The notes under the pieces: generated by a model
Databases searched by the model: none
What the model saw: the letters and a program-made list of their open reading frames with translations, nothing else
What the model was told of the DNA's origin: nothing
Made by a program: the position numbers and the translations under genes
NCBI GenBank assembly: GCA_044356745.1
Contig: JBIKVP010000019.1
Span: 1-30,160 of the forward strand
Source of the DNA: JBIKVP01 sp044356745
GTDB taxonomy: Bacteria; Pseudomonadota; Alphaproteobacteria; Rhizobiales; Beijerinckiaceae
Length of the DNA: 30,160 nucleotides
Direction of reading: 5' to 3'
Part shown: piece by piece, positions 9,001-15,518 of the stretch
Position numbering within the stretch: the stretch's first letter is position 1
Layout of the letters: each line of letters starts with the position of its first letter

Positions 9001-9411
9001 TCACGCTCTCAAAATATCAATTGTGCGTGCAATCATGCGCCGCGTTGCGGTGACAATATTCAAATTCGCCTCATAAGAGCGTTGTGCTTCCCGTAAATCC
9101 ATTGTCTCAATGAGTGAATTGACATTTGGCAACCGCACCATGCCGTTTTGATCAGCGGCGGGATGTCCGGGTTCAAAGCGTGTGCGAAAAGGGGATTGAT
9201 CTTTGCTGACACGCCCCAAAGCAACAGATTCTGCTCCGATTTCACGGTCAAACATGCGTTTGAATGTCGTGACTTTACGGCGGTATGGCTCACCGCCAGG
9301 ACGTGCTGCCGTCGAGCTTTCATTGGCGATGTTTTCCGAAATCACCTTCATGCGCCCTGACTGCGCTTTCATGCCAGATGATGCGATACCGAGTGTTTTA
9401 AACAGATCCAT
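9001..9411 (-). CDS. flgC: Flagellar basal-body rod protein FlgC
   Basis: This is a 136-residue proximal rod protein exported by the flagellar machinery. The N-terminal rod motif reads SSGMKAQSGRMKVISENIANESST (about 11-34). PYRRKVTTFK follows, and the C-terminus has the helical EAQRSYEANLNIVTATRRMIARTIDILRA that forms the coiled-coil with other axial proteins. Its length is normal. It begins 16 bases after flgB in the same operon. Confidence 0.96.
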   Translation of the reverse strand: MDLFKTLGIASSGMKAQSGRMKVISENIANESSTAARPGGEPYRRKVTTFKRMFDREIGAESVALGRVSKDQSPFRTRFEPGHPAADQNGMVRLPNVNSLIETMDLREAQRSYEANLNIVTATRRMIARTIDILRA

Positions 9412-9427
9412 ACGTCACCTCGTCATT

Positions 9428-9817
9428 TTAAGATGTGCGCCCAAGGGCGAGGCGAAAGAGTTGTAAGCTTTTTTGGTAAAGCCCCGAAGCAATCTGATAA
9501 TCCAACTGTGTTTCACCCATTTTGCGCATCTCATCTTCAAGTACGACAGCATTGCCGCTTGGACGCGTTTCAAAAAGCGTACCTTTTTCTGTGTCTAAGC
9601 CATTGGCGCTATTTAACGAGAGATGGGAAGCGTTGGTGAGGGAAACGCCTTCAAAGGCAACACCTGACTTTTTGTTGTCGGGAGCCTTCACATCCAGTGG
9701 TTTGTAACCAGGCAAATCAGCATGTGCGACATTTTTGGCAAGTTGTGATTGACGTGCGTGGCCATATTGCATGCGCTGTGTCAGCAGGCCAAGAAGCGGA
9801 ACATCTGTAATCGCCAT
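9428..9817 (-). CDS. flgB: Flagellar basal-body rod protein FlgB
   Basis: This is a 129-residue proximal rod protein. The N-terminus has the family pattern RMQYGHARQSQLAKNVAHADLPGYKPLDV (about 15-43). The C-terminus EMRKMGETQLDYQIASGLYQKSLQLFRLALG is the usual amphipathic helix. It is the first gene of flgB-flgC-fliE-fliQ-arsC and lies behind a TTAACCAT half-site typical of the cell-cycle regulator CtrA. Confidence 0.96.
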   Translation of the reverse strand: MAITDVPLLGLLTQRMQYGHARQSQLAKNVAHADLPGYKPLDVKAPDNKKSGVAFEGVSLTNASHLSLNSANGLDTEKGTLFETRPSGNAVVLEDEMRKMGETQLDYQIASGLYQKSLQLFRLALGRTS

Positions 9818-9867
9818 GACATTTTGACCTAACTTTCAAAAGTGAATAGGTAAAATATGCCGTATGT

Positions 9868-9875
9868 ATGGTTAA
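9868..9875 (-). promoter_or_regulatory. Candidate CtrA half-site upstream of flgB
   Basis: On the minus strand the octamer TTAACCAT lies 50 bases before the flgB ATG and overlaps the crcB stop codon. It is an exact match to the CtrA half-site known in Caulobacter and relatives, where CtrA switches on early flagellar operons. The second half of the full TTAA-N7-TTAA site is not conserved (TACG). An 8-mer match by chance in 30 kb is not negligible; the position is what makes it credible. Confidence 0.4.
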
Positions 9876-10270
9876 GGAAGCGTGAAGATTAACCTCATGG
9901 CAACCATACCCGCAAGCAATGCCAACAGCGATAACATGACGGATGCCATAACATAAACCACCATGAGTAACGTCTCCTCCCGTTGCCAGAGCGCGATACT
10001 GTCAAGAGAAAACGCGGAAAATGTGGTAAAGCCACCCAAAATGCCAGTGCCTAAAAAGAGGCGTATTGTTTCATCCGATGGCAGTTGTGTTTTCATCATC
10101 AAGGCTTGCGCCAGACATCCCATCAACAATGATCCGATGACGTTGACAATCAGTGTCGCCCATGGAAACGCCATGCCCCCTATCACAGTTGCCGTCATAT
10201 TTACGCCATAGCGCAAGACACCGCCTAAACCTGCGCCAAGAAAAACAATGAGGGCGTGAAATGCATTCAT
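9872..10270 (-). CDS. crcB: Fluoride efflux channel FluC/CrcB
   Basis: This 132-residue membrane protein has four hydrophobic helices and forms a dual-topology dimeric channel that exports fluoride. Family motifs are GAGLGGVLRYGVN (about 12-24), the NVIGSLLMG segment with the conserved Asn, and GILGGFTTFSAFSLD with the phenylalanine-rich TFS signature. ATG 10270 is chosen because it follows the isomerase stop by one base (TAATATG) and the homologous region begins there; the open frame runs 35 codons further upstream inside the isomerase gene. Last gene of mutT-rarA-isomerase-crcB. No fluoride riboswitch was seen. Confidence 0.93.
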   Translation of the reverse strand: MNAFHALIVFLGAGLGGVLRYGVNMTATVIGGMAFPWATLIVNVIGSLLMGCLAQALMMKTQLPSDETIRLFLGTGILGGFTTFSAFSLDSIALWQREETLLMVVYVMASVMLSLLALLAGMVAMRLIFTLP

Positions 10271-10271
10271 A

Positions 10272-10622
10272 TTAAGATGCTGATTTGCGATAAGTGGCAC
10301 GCGCCATGTCTTGAATATCAACTGAGAGCTGCTCAATGGGTTGGTGATATTGACTTTGAAGGGCATCAAACACATTTTGGGTTAGTGCTTGCTTTTGCTC
10401 TAACGTTCGCCCTTCAAGCAAATAAATCAGGATATGGACAAAATTACCCTGTGCACCTTTTACGCCGACACGATAATCAGACACAGGGTGAAGGCGTGTT
10501 TTCACATCGTTCGCGTTAAAAAGACCGCTCGCGATCATCGTTTGATGTACAATGTCAGGAAGTGAAGAAGCGCCCTCTCCCGCATTAAGATTGACAGAAT
10601 GTTCAATGATAGCGTGAGGCAT
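10272..10622 (-). CDS. 5-carboxymethyl-2-hydroxymuconate delta-isomerase family protein
   Basis: This 116-residue protein belongs to the tautomerase superfamily. It begins MPHAIIEHSVNL, with the N-terminal proline (after Met removal) that acts as general base in this family. Later segments FVHILIYLLEGRTLEQKQALTQNVFDAL also fit the CHMI (HpcD/HpaF) family. In Escherichia coli C the enzyme belongs to homoprotocatechuate degradation. No other gene of that pathway is here, so this may be an orphan family member with another substrate. AAGGA precedes the ATG, and the gene begins 18 bases after rarA. Confidence 0.85.
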   Translation of the reverse strand: MPHAIIEHSVNLNAGEGASSLPDIVHQTMIASGLFNANDVKTRLHPVSDYRVGVKGAQGNFVHILIYLLEGRTLEQKQALTQNVFDALQSQYHQPIEQLSVDIQDMARATYRKSAS

Positions 10623-10640
10623 AAGATGTCATCCTTCTGT

Positions 10641-11957
10641 TTATTGATCGCGCTTGTGCCGTAATTTATCCCACCATTCCAGTCGTTTTTTTATATCACG
10701 TTCAAAACCGCGTTCAGGTGGTTCATAAAATGTTTGGCGACCTAATTGCTCAGGCCAATAATTTTGTCCTGAAAATGCGTCTGGTTCATCATGATCATAG
10801 CGATACCCATCCCCATAGCCTTCATCTTTCATCAGGCGTGTGGGAGCATTGAGAATGGTTTTAGGGGGCGTAAGAGAGCCGTGGCTCGAAGCGATCTTTT
10901 GTGCTGCTTTAAATGCTTTATAAGCGGCGTTGGATTTTGGTGCTGTGGCAAGATAAATCACACACGTCGCAAGCGCAAGTTCTCCCTCTGGTGAGCCAAG
11001 CTGTTCATAGGTTTGCGCACATGCTCGTGCATGGATAAGCGCTTGAGGATCAGCCAAACCAATATCTTCTACAGCCATACGCACCAAGCGACGCGCAAGA
11101 AAGCGCGGGTCTTCTCCGCCATCAAGCATACGTGCAAAATAATAGAGTGCTGCATCAGGATCAGAGCCACGTATGCACTTATGCAGCGCCGAAATCAGAT
11201 TGTAATGTCCTTCAGCGCTTTTATCATATTGGGGTGCACGGCGCTGAACAAGCTGCATGAGTGTCGCGCGATCAAGTGATTGATCAGCTGTATCACCCTT
11301 TATACGCATAATATCCTCAACGAGGGTCAGCAACGCGCGACCATCACCATCAGCCATTCCAATGAGTGCGTGCCGCGCTTCCTGTGTGAGCGGTAGGGCG
11401 CGTTCAAGGCTCTGCTCAGCGCGCAACAGCAGCTTTTCAAGCGCGTCTTCATCAAGCGCTGATAATGTGAGGACGCGTGCACGCGATAACAACGCTGGTG
11501 AGAGTGCGAATGAGGGATTTTCCGTGGTTGCTCCGATGAGTGTGATCAACCCTTCTTCCATAACGGGTAAAAACGCATCAAGCTGCGTGCGATTAAAGCG
11601 GTGGATTTCATCGACAAAAAGCAGTGTATTTTTGCCCTGTTCGCGGTTTATGCGCGCTTGCTCGAACTGCTTTTTAAGATCAGCAACGCCTGAAAAAATC
11701 GCAGAGATTGCTTCAAAAACATGTGTTTGTGTGACCTCTTGTGCAATGAGGCGTGCGAGTGTTGTTTTCCCTGATCCAGGCGGGCCCCATAAAATGAGCG
11801 AGCCTATGCTTTTTGTCGCCATCAGGCGTGTCAGCGTTCCCTGCTCCCCTAAAAGGTGCGGCTGACCCACCACATCAGCAAGCACCTTCGGACGTAAACG
11901 ATCCGCAAGCGGGCGTATGGCTGAAGGTTCAGAATGAGAAAAAAGTGATGGCATCAT
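10641..11957 (-). CDS. rarA: Replication-associated recombination protein A (AAA+ ATPase RarA/MgsA)
   Basis: This 438-residue AAA+ ATPase related to clamp loaders acts at stalled replication forks. Walker A is GPPGSGKTT at about 58-66, Walker B is LLFVDEIHRFNR at about 112-122, sensor 1 is GATTENPSF at about 143-151, and the arginine-finger region LLSRARVLTL follows. The C-terminal half carries the MgsA signature LHKCIRGSDPDAALYYFARMLDGGEDP and the LVRMAVEDIGLADP segment. Length and layout are normal. Two consecutive ATG codons (11957 and 11954) could start it. It follows mutT after 41 bases on the same strand. Confidence 0.97.
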   Translation of the reverse strand: MMPSLFSHSEPSAIRPLADRLRPKVLADVVGQPHLLGEQGTLTRLMATKSIGSLILWGPPGSGKTTLARLIAQEVTQTHVFEAISAIFSGVADLKKQFEQARINREQGKNTLLFVDEIHRFNRTQLDAFLPVMEEGLITLIGATTENPSFALSPALLSRARVLTLSALDEDALEKLLLRAEQSLERALPLTQEARHALIGMADGDGRALLTLVEDIMRIKGDTADQSLDRATLMQLVQRRAPQYDKSAEGHYNLISALHKCIRGSDPDAALYYFARMLDGGEDPRFLARRLVRMAVEDIGLADPQALIHARACAQTYEQLGSPEGELALATCVIYLATAPKSNAAYKAFKAAQKIASSHGSLTPPKTILNAPTRLMKDEGYGDGYRYDHDEPDAFSGQNYWPEQLGRQTFYEPPERGFERDIKKRLEWWDKLRHKRDQ

Positions 11958-11998
11958 CCGTATTGTAGCACATCTTAACGCGACGAAAATGCCCCTCT

Positions 11999-12412
11999 TT
12001 ACATCAACGCAATCAAATGGGGGATGAGGGGCTCATCAGCAGGGGGCATCGGGTAATCGCGAAGCTTATTGGGCTTAACCCATGCCAGTGTCTGCCCTTC
12101 TTGGGGTATTGGTGTGCCCTCCCACCGCCGACACACATAAAGCGGCATAATAAGATGAAAATCCTCATAGGCATGGCTGGCAAATGTTAGTGGCGCAAGG
12201 CACGCTGATTGCACTGTGATGCCAAGCTCTTCGTGAAGTTCGCGCACAAGCGCTTCTTCAGGGCGCTCATGAGGCTCTAATTTTCCACCCGGAAACTCCC
12301 ATAATCCAGCCAGGCTTTTGCCTTGAGGACGCTGTGCAATGAGAACGCGGCCATCTGCATCAATCAGGGCGACTGCAACAACAAGTAGATTAAAAAAGTT
12401 AACTCTATCCAT
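11999..12412 (-). CDS. mutT: 8-oxo-dGTP diphosphatase MutT (Nudix hydrolase)
   Basis: This 137-residue Nudix hydrolase removes oxidised guanine nucleotides from the pool. The Nudix box is complete: G43-x5-E49-x7-REL-x-EELGI at residues 43-65. Upstream is the MutT-typical VLIAQRPQGKSLAGLWEFPGGK; downstream the C-terminal half (HAYEDFHLIMPLYVCRRWEG, EGQTLAWVKPNKLRDYPMPPAD) also fits MutT rather than other Nudix groups. It is the first gene of a minus-strand operon and is divergent from the small gene at 12508. Confidence 0.93.
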   Translation of the reverse strand: MDRVNFFNLLVVAVALIDADGRVLIAQRPQGKSLAGLWEFPGGKLEPHERPEEALVRELHEELGITVQSACLAPLTFASHAYEDFHLIMPLYVCRRWEGTPIPQEGQTLAWVKPNKLRDYPMPPADEPLIPHLIALM

Positions 12413-12445
12413 AAAGTATATAATCTCAATGTTTATATTATAATT

Positions 12446-12454
12446 TTATCCACA
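12446..12454 (+). promoter_or_regulatory. Perfect DnaA box consensus
   Basis: TTATCCACA, the strongest DnaA box of Escherichia coli oriC, lies in the 95-base AT-rich gap between the divergent mutT and the small gene at 12508. Only one such box was noticed here, so this is not an origin by itself. It may be a single regulatory site or chance. Confidence 0.3.
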
Positions 12455-12507
12455 ATCGTTTATGCTTGTTATTAATAAGCACAATAATCAAAAAAATGGA
12501 GAGAGCA

Positions 12508-12876
12508 ATGTCTAGTGGGTCAATTTCAAGGGACGATTATAACCAACAACGTCAAGCCCTCGGCCAACAGATTGATGATCTCAATACACAATTTAGAGCA
12601 GGCGTGGTTTTATCTGATGGGGGAAAAGTAACAATCGAGCCCATTCAACACAATGACGGCAATATCCCTGAAATTCATTCCATGCTTTACCAAATACCTA
12701 ATCTCACGAATAATGATCGTGTTTCAGCAACTATTCGCGGTGAGGAAGAGCGGCTTCTTGGATTTTCAATGTATGGGAATAATCCTTTACCATCTACCTT
12801 GAAAGATAAAGCTCGAGAGATCGTTTTAGAAGATCAACGCCTTGATGAAATCGCCGCACAAAATCATTGGAATTAG
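12508..12876 (+). CDS. Hypothetical protein
   Basis: This encodes 122 residues that I do not recognise. ATG 12508 is chosen because GGAGAG precedes it at good spacing; the open frame continues 14 codons upstream. The N-terminal 30 residues (DDYNQQRQALGQQIDDLNTQF) look helical, perhaps a short coiled coil. The middle has a GGKVTIEPIQH strand-like stretch, and the C-terminus is charged and helical. There is no signal peptide, membrane segment or cysteine. It looks like a soluble cytoplasmic or exported small protein, more AT-rich than galE downstream. It is 78 bases before galE on the same strand, but galE has its own strong ribosome-binding site. Function unknown. Confidence 0.7.
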   Translation: MSSGSISRDDYNQQRQALGQQIDDLNTQFRAGVVLSDGGKVTIEPIQHNDGNIPEIHSMLYQIPNLTNNDRVSATIRGEEERLLGFSMYGNNPLPSTLKDKAREIVLEDQRLDEIAAQNHWN

Positions 12877-12954
12877 GCTTAGAGCGTTTCCCTGTTAAAC
12901 TTTATCCTCATGATTGTGTTATAACCCTTACTCGAAAACAGGAGGGTTTTACGC

Positions 12955-13944
12955 ATGACAGTTTTAGTAACGGGTGGGGCTGGTTATATTGGCGCACACA
13001 TGGTTTTGGCGCTGCTTGATCAGGGTGAAAAGGTTGTTGTGCTTGATAATCTTTCCACGGGATTCTGGTGGGCGTTGCCTCAAGAAGTGCCGCTTGTGGT
13101 GGGCGATATGGGCGATGCTGATCTTGTTGCGGCAACGATACGCAACCACAACATAACAGCGATTGCGCATTTTGCGGCGAAAATCGTCGTCCCTGAATCG
13201 GTTGCTGATCCGCTTGGATATTATCTCAATAACACCGCAAAAACGCGCGCTCTCATTGAAACAGCCGTCAAAAACGGTGTGGAACAATTTATCTTCTCAT
13301 CCACGGCGGCGGTTTATGGCGAGCCTGAAACGATGCCCGTTTCAGAAAATATTCCGCTTAATCCGATGTCGCCTTATGGCCGCTCAAAACTTATGTCTGA
13401 GTGGATGCTGCAAGACACCGCCAAAGCCCATAATTTGCGCTATGTCATCTTGCGTTATTTTAATGTGGCGGGTGCTGATCCAAAGGGACGGGCAGGACAA
13501 TCGACCTTAAACGCCACGCATCTGATTAAAGTGGCGTGCCAGACGGCTCTCGGACATCGCTCGCAGATGGATGTGTATGGCACGGATTATCCCACACCAG
13601 ATGGGACATGTCTTCGCGATTATATTCAGGTCTCTGATCTGGCGAATGCCCATTGCAAAGCCCTTGATCATTTACGGACGGGGGGTGAAAGCCTAACGCT
13701 TAACTGCGGCTATGGCACAGGTTATTCCGTGAAACAGGTTATTGATGTTGTTAAAGAGGTGTCGGGTGTTGATTTCAATGTCAACTATGCGCCGCGTCGG
13801 GCGGGCGATCCTGCTGCGATTATTGCCAAAGCCGATCTGATCCGTGAAAAGCTTGGCTGGGTTCCGCAACATGATGATCTTAAACAGATTGTGAGCCAAG
13901 CGCTGGCATGGGAAGATCATCTTAAAAAGCGGAATGCGGCCTAA
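12955..13944 (+). CDS. galE: UDP-glucose 4-epimerase GalE
   Basis: This 329-residue short-chain dehydrogenase-type enzyme interconverts UDP-glucose and UDP-galactose using bound NAD, supplying galactose for surface polysaccharides. The Rossmann motif TGGAGYIG is at residues 6-13, DNLSTG at 31-36, the catalytic SSTAAVYG at 115-122, and the YxxxK pair is Tyr141/Lys145. The C-terminal GxGYSVKQVI and the PRRAGDPA segment are typical of GalE. The start has AGGAGGG at ideal spacing. It stands alone between an unknown small gene and a terminator. Confidence 0.94.
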   Translation: MTVLVTGGAGYIGAHMVLALLDQGEKVVVLDNLSTGFWWALPQEVPLVVGDMGDADLVAATIRNHNITAIAHFAAKIVVPESVADPLGYYLNNTAKTRALIETAVKNGVEQFIFSSTAAVYGEPETMPVSENIPLNPMSPYGRSKLMSEWMLQDTAKAHNLRYVILRYFNVAGADPKGRAGQSTLNATHLIKVACQTALGHRSQMDVYGTDYPTPDGTCLRDYIQVSDLANAHCKALDHLRTGGESLTLNCGYGTGYSVKQVIDVVKEVSGVDFNVNYAPRRAGDPAAIIAKADLIREKLGWVPQHDDLKQIVSQALAWEDHLKKRNAA

Positions 13945-13947
13945 TAA

Positions 13948-13964
13948 GCGGCAAAATTTGCCGC
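13948..13964 (+). terminator. Hairpin after galE (first of two)
   Basis: GCGGCAAA and TTTGCCGC pair around a single central A, starting four bases after the galE stop. The following ATCTTTT is a weak T-run. It may stabilise the galE transcript end or act with the stronger terminator 25 bases on. Confidence 0.5.
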
Positions 13965-13989
13965 ATCTTTTAAAGAGCATCCAAAAATG

Positions 13990-14017
13990 CCTCCCTTCAA
14001 GGGAGGTGTTTTTGTTT
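13990..14017 (+). terminator. Rho-independent terminator between galE and flgE
   Basis: CCTCCCT, loop TCA, AGGGAGG form a 7-base-pair GC-rich stem, followed by TGTTTTTGTTTT. Upstream AAAAA mirrors the T-run, so it could work in both directions. It separates galE from the sigma-54 promoter of the flgE operon. Confidence 0.85.
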
Positions 14018-14046
14018 TAAGTCATTGAAATATAGAATTTTTTATT

Positions 14047-14062
14047 TGGCATACGCTTTGCT
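14047..14062 (+). promoter_or_regulatory. Sigma-54 (-24/-12) promoter for flgE-flgK-flgL
   Basis: TGGCATACGCTTTGCT has GG (14048-14049) and GC (14060-14061) exactly 12 bases apart, matching the RpoN consensus TGGCAC-N5-TTGCW except for the sixth base. It is 64 bases before the flgE ATG and just after a terminator. Sigma-54 control of hook genes is known from Caulobacter, where FlbD is the activator; no activator gene is in this window. Confidence 0.7.
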
Positions 14063-14125
14063 GATTATCTGATCAAACGCCCCAACAAGCGGGAAGTGCG
14101 TCAAGATTATTGTGGAGTAAAGCGT

Positions 14126-15496
14126 ATGAGTGTTTTTAATGCGATGCTAACAGCGGTTGCGGGTTTGCGCTCTCAAGCGTTTGCGTTAGTGAATATTTCT
14201 GGAAATATTGCCAACTCACAAACCACCGCTTTCAAGCGGGTCGATAATAGTTTCGTAGACCTTGTGCCTGATGCGCCTTTCCGCCGTGAATTTGCGGGAT
14301 CGGTTGGGGCGTTCTCTCGTGGCACGAATACGCTTCAAGGTGATTTGCAAGCGACAAACGTCAATACTCATATGGCGCTGAATGGACGCGGTTATTTCGT
14401 CGTACAAGAGCGTACCGGATATGCCAACAATCAACCTGTTTTTGGTGGCGTGGATTATTACACGCGTCGCGGTGACTTTACGCTTGATAAAGACGGTTAT
14501 CTCACCAACGGTGCGGGGTATTATCTTAAAGGAACCTCAATTGATCCTACAACTGGGCAGACATCAGGGGGAGGCGGCATTATTCAGGTGTCGAGCGCAC
14601 CTATTCCAGCACGTCCAACTTCTGAAATTGCTTATGAGGCTAACCTTCCCAGTTACCCAGCAACATCAACGGCTGTCTCGACAACACCGCAATCCGAGTT
14701 GATTGATCCTGCTGATTATACCGTCAACCCTTTAACAACGGGAACCAATACGGTTGTTGCGAACGATCAAAACGTGTTTTTAGGGCAATCCATCCCGGGC
14801 GGTTCGATCACGGTTTATAATGATGTTGGTGCGCCTGTGAACGTACAAATGCGTTGGGCGAAAGTGTCATCTTCAACATACGGCAACCCCGATGTCTGGA
14901 ACATGTACTATCTTGAAAACTCAAACGCCACTGGGGTTCAAGTGGCATGGCGTAATATTGGTACGCCCATTACTTTTAACTCATCGGGTCAGATGACATC
15001 CGCCCCAACAATTAATATTCCAGCATTGAGCGTGAACGGCACAAGTGTTGGCTCAGTCGATATTGATTTTGGCGCAACAGGTTTAACGCAGTTTGCCGAT
15101 GCAAATGGACAAGCAAAAACGAGTGTTCTTACGCAGGATGGTTATCCCTCAGGAATGCTTGACAGAATCAGCGTCACCAGTGACGGGCGCATATCGGGCA
15201 ACTATTCCAACGGCCAAGTGCTATCAATCGCTAGTATTTCGATTGCACAATTTAATGCCGATAATGCTCTTAAACGCAGTGACGGCGGTGTGTACGAGCA
15301 AACACTTGAATCTGGAACGCCCTCTTTGAGCGGTTCGGGTATTACAGTTATTGGCGGCTCATTAGAGGGCGCAAATACCGACATCGCGGAAGAGTTCTCA
15401 AAAATGATTATCACGCAGCAGGCTTATTCTGCAAACACACGTGTCGTGACAACGGCACAGCAGATGCTCTCTGATGTCATCAATATTGTCCGTTAA
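14126..15496 (+). CDS. flgE: Flagellar hook protein FlgE
   Basis: This protein of 456 residues forms the universal joint between basal body and filament. The N-terminus has the axial-protein motif FNAMLTAVAGLRSQAFALVNISGNIANSQTTAFKR; then come the FlgE/F/G signature LNGRGYFVV (about 89-97), YTRRGDFTLDKDGYLTNGAGYYL, and the C-terminal EFSKMIITQQAYSANTRVVTTAQQMLSDVINIVR. The middle is variable, as expected for hook proteins. The sequence is closest in style to Bradyrhizobium/Methylobacterium FlgE. ATG 14126 has GGAG nine bases upstream; an upstream GTG at 14096 lacks homology. First gene of flgE-flgK-flgL. Confidence 0.95.
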   Translation: MSVFNAMLTAVAGLRSQAFALVNISGNIANSQTTAFKRVDNSFVDLVPDAPFRREFAGSVGAFSRGTNTLQGDLQATNVNTHMALNGRGYFVVQERTGYANNQPVFGGVDYYTRRGDFTLDKDGYLTNGAGYYLKGTSIDPTTGQTSGGGGIIQVSSAPIPARPTSEIAYEANLPSYPATSTAVSTTPQSELIDPADYTVNPLTTGTNTVVANDQNVFLGQSIPGGSITVYNDVGAPVNVQMRWAKVSSSTYGNPDVWNMYYLENSNATGVQVAWRNIGTPITFNSSGQMTSAPTINIPALSVNGTSVGSVDIDFGATGLTQFADANGQAKTSVLTQDGYPSGMLDRISVTSDGRISGNYSNGQVLSIASISIAQFNADNALKRSDGGVYEQTLESGTPSLSGSGITVIGGSLEGANTDIAEEFSKMIITQQAYSANTRVVTTAQQMLSDVINIVR

Positions 15497-15518
15497 GTAG
15501 CACGAGGAGTATCATCAC

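Noticed and set aside
10271..10375. Longer crcB starting inside the isomerase gene
   Set aside because: The extra 35 residues lie in the isomerase coding region; ATG 10270 immediately after the isomerase stop matches the family start.
11362..11865. 167-codon open frame on the plus strand
   Set aside because: It is antisense to rarA, rich in Ser/Arg/Cys and without recognisable motifs; the rarA frame has all its motifs.
12413..12507. Replication origin around the DnaA box
   Set aside because: Only one box was noticed and there is no dnaA, dnaN, hemE or other usual origin neighbour.
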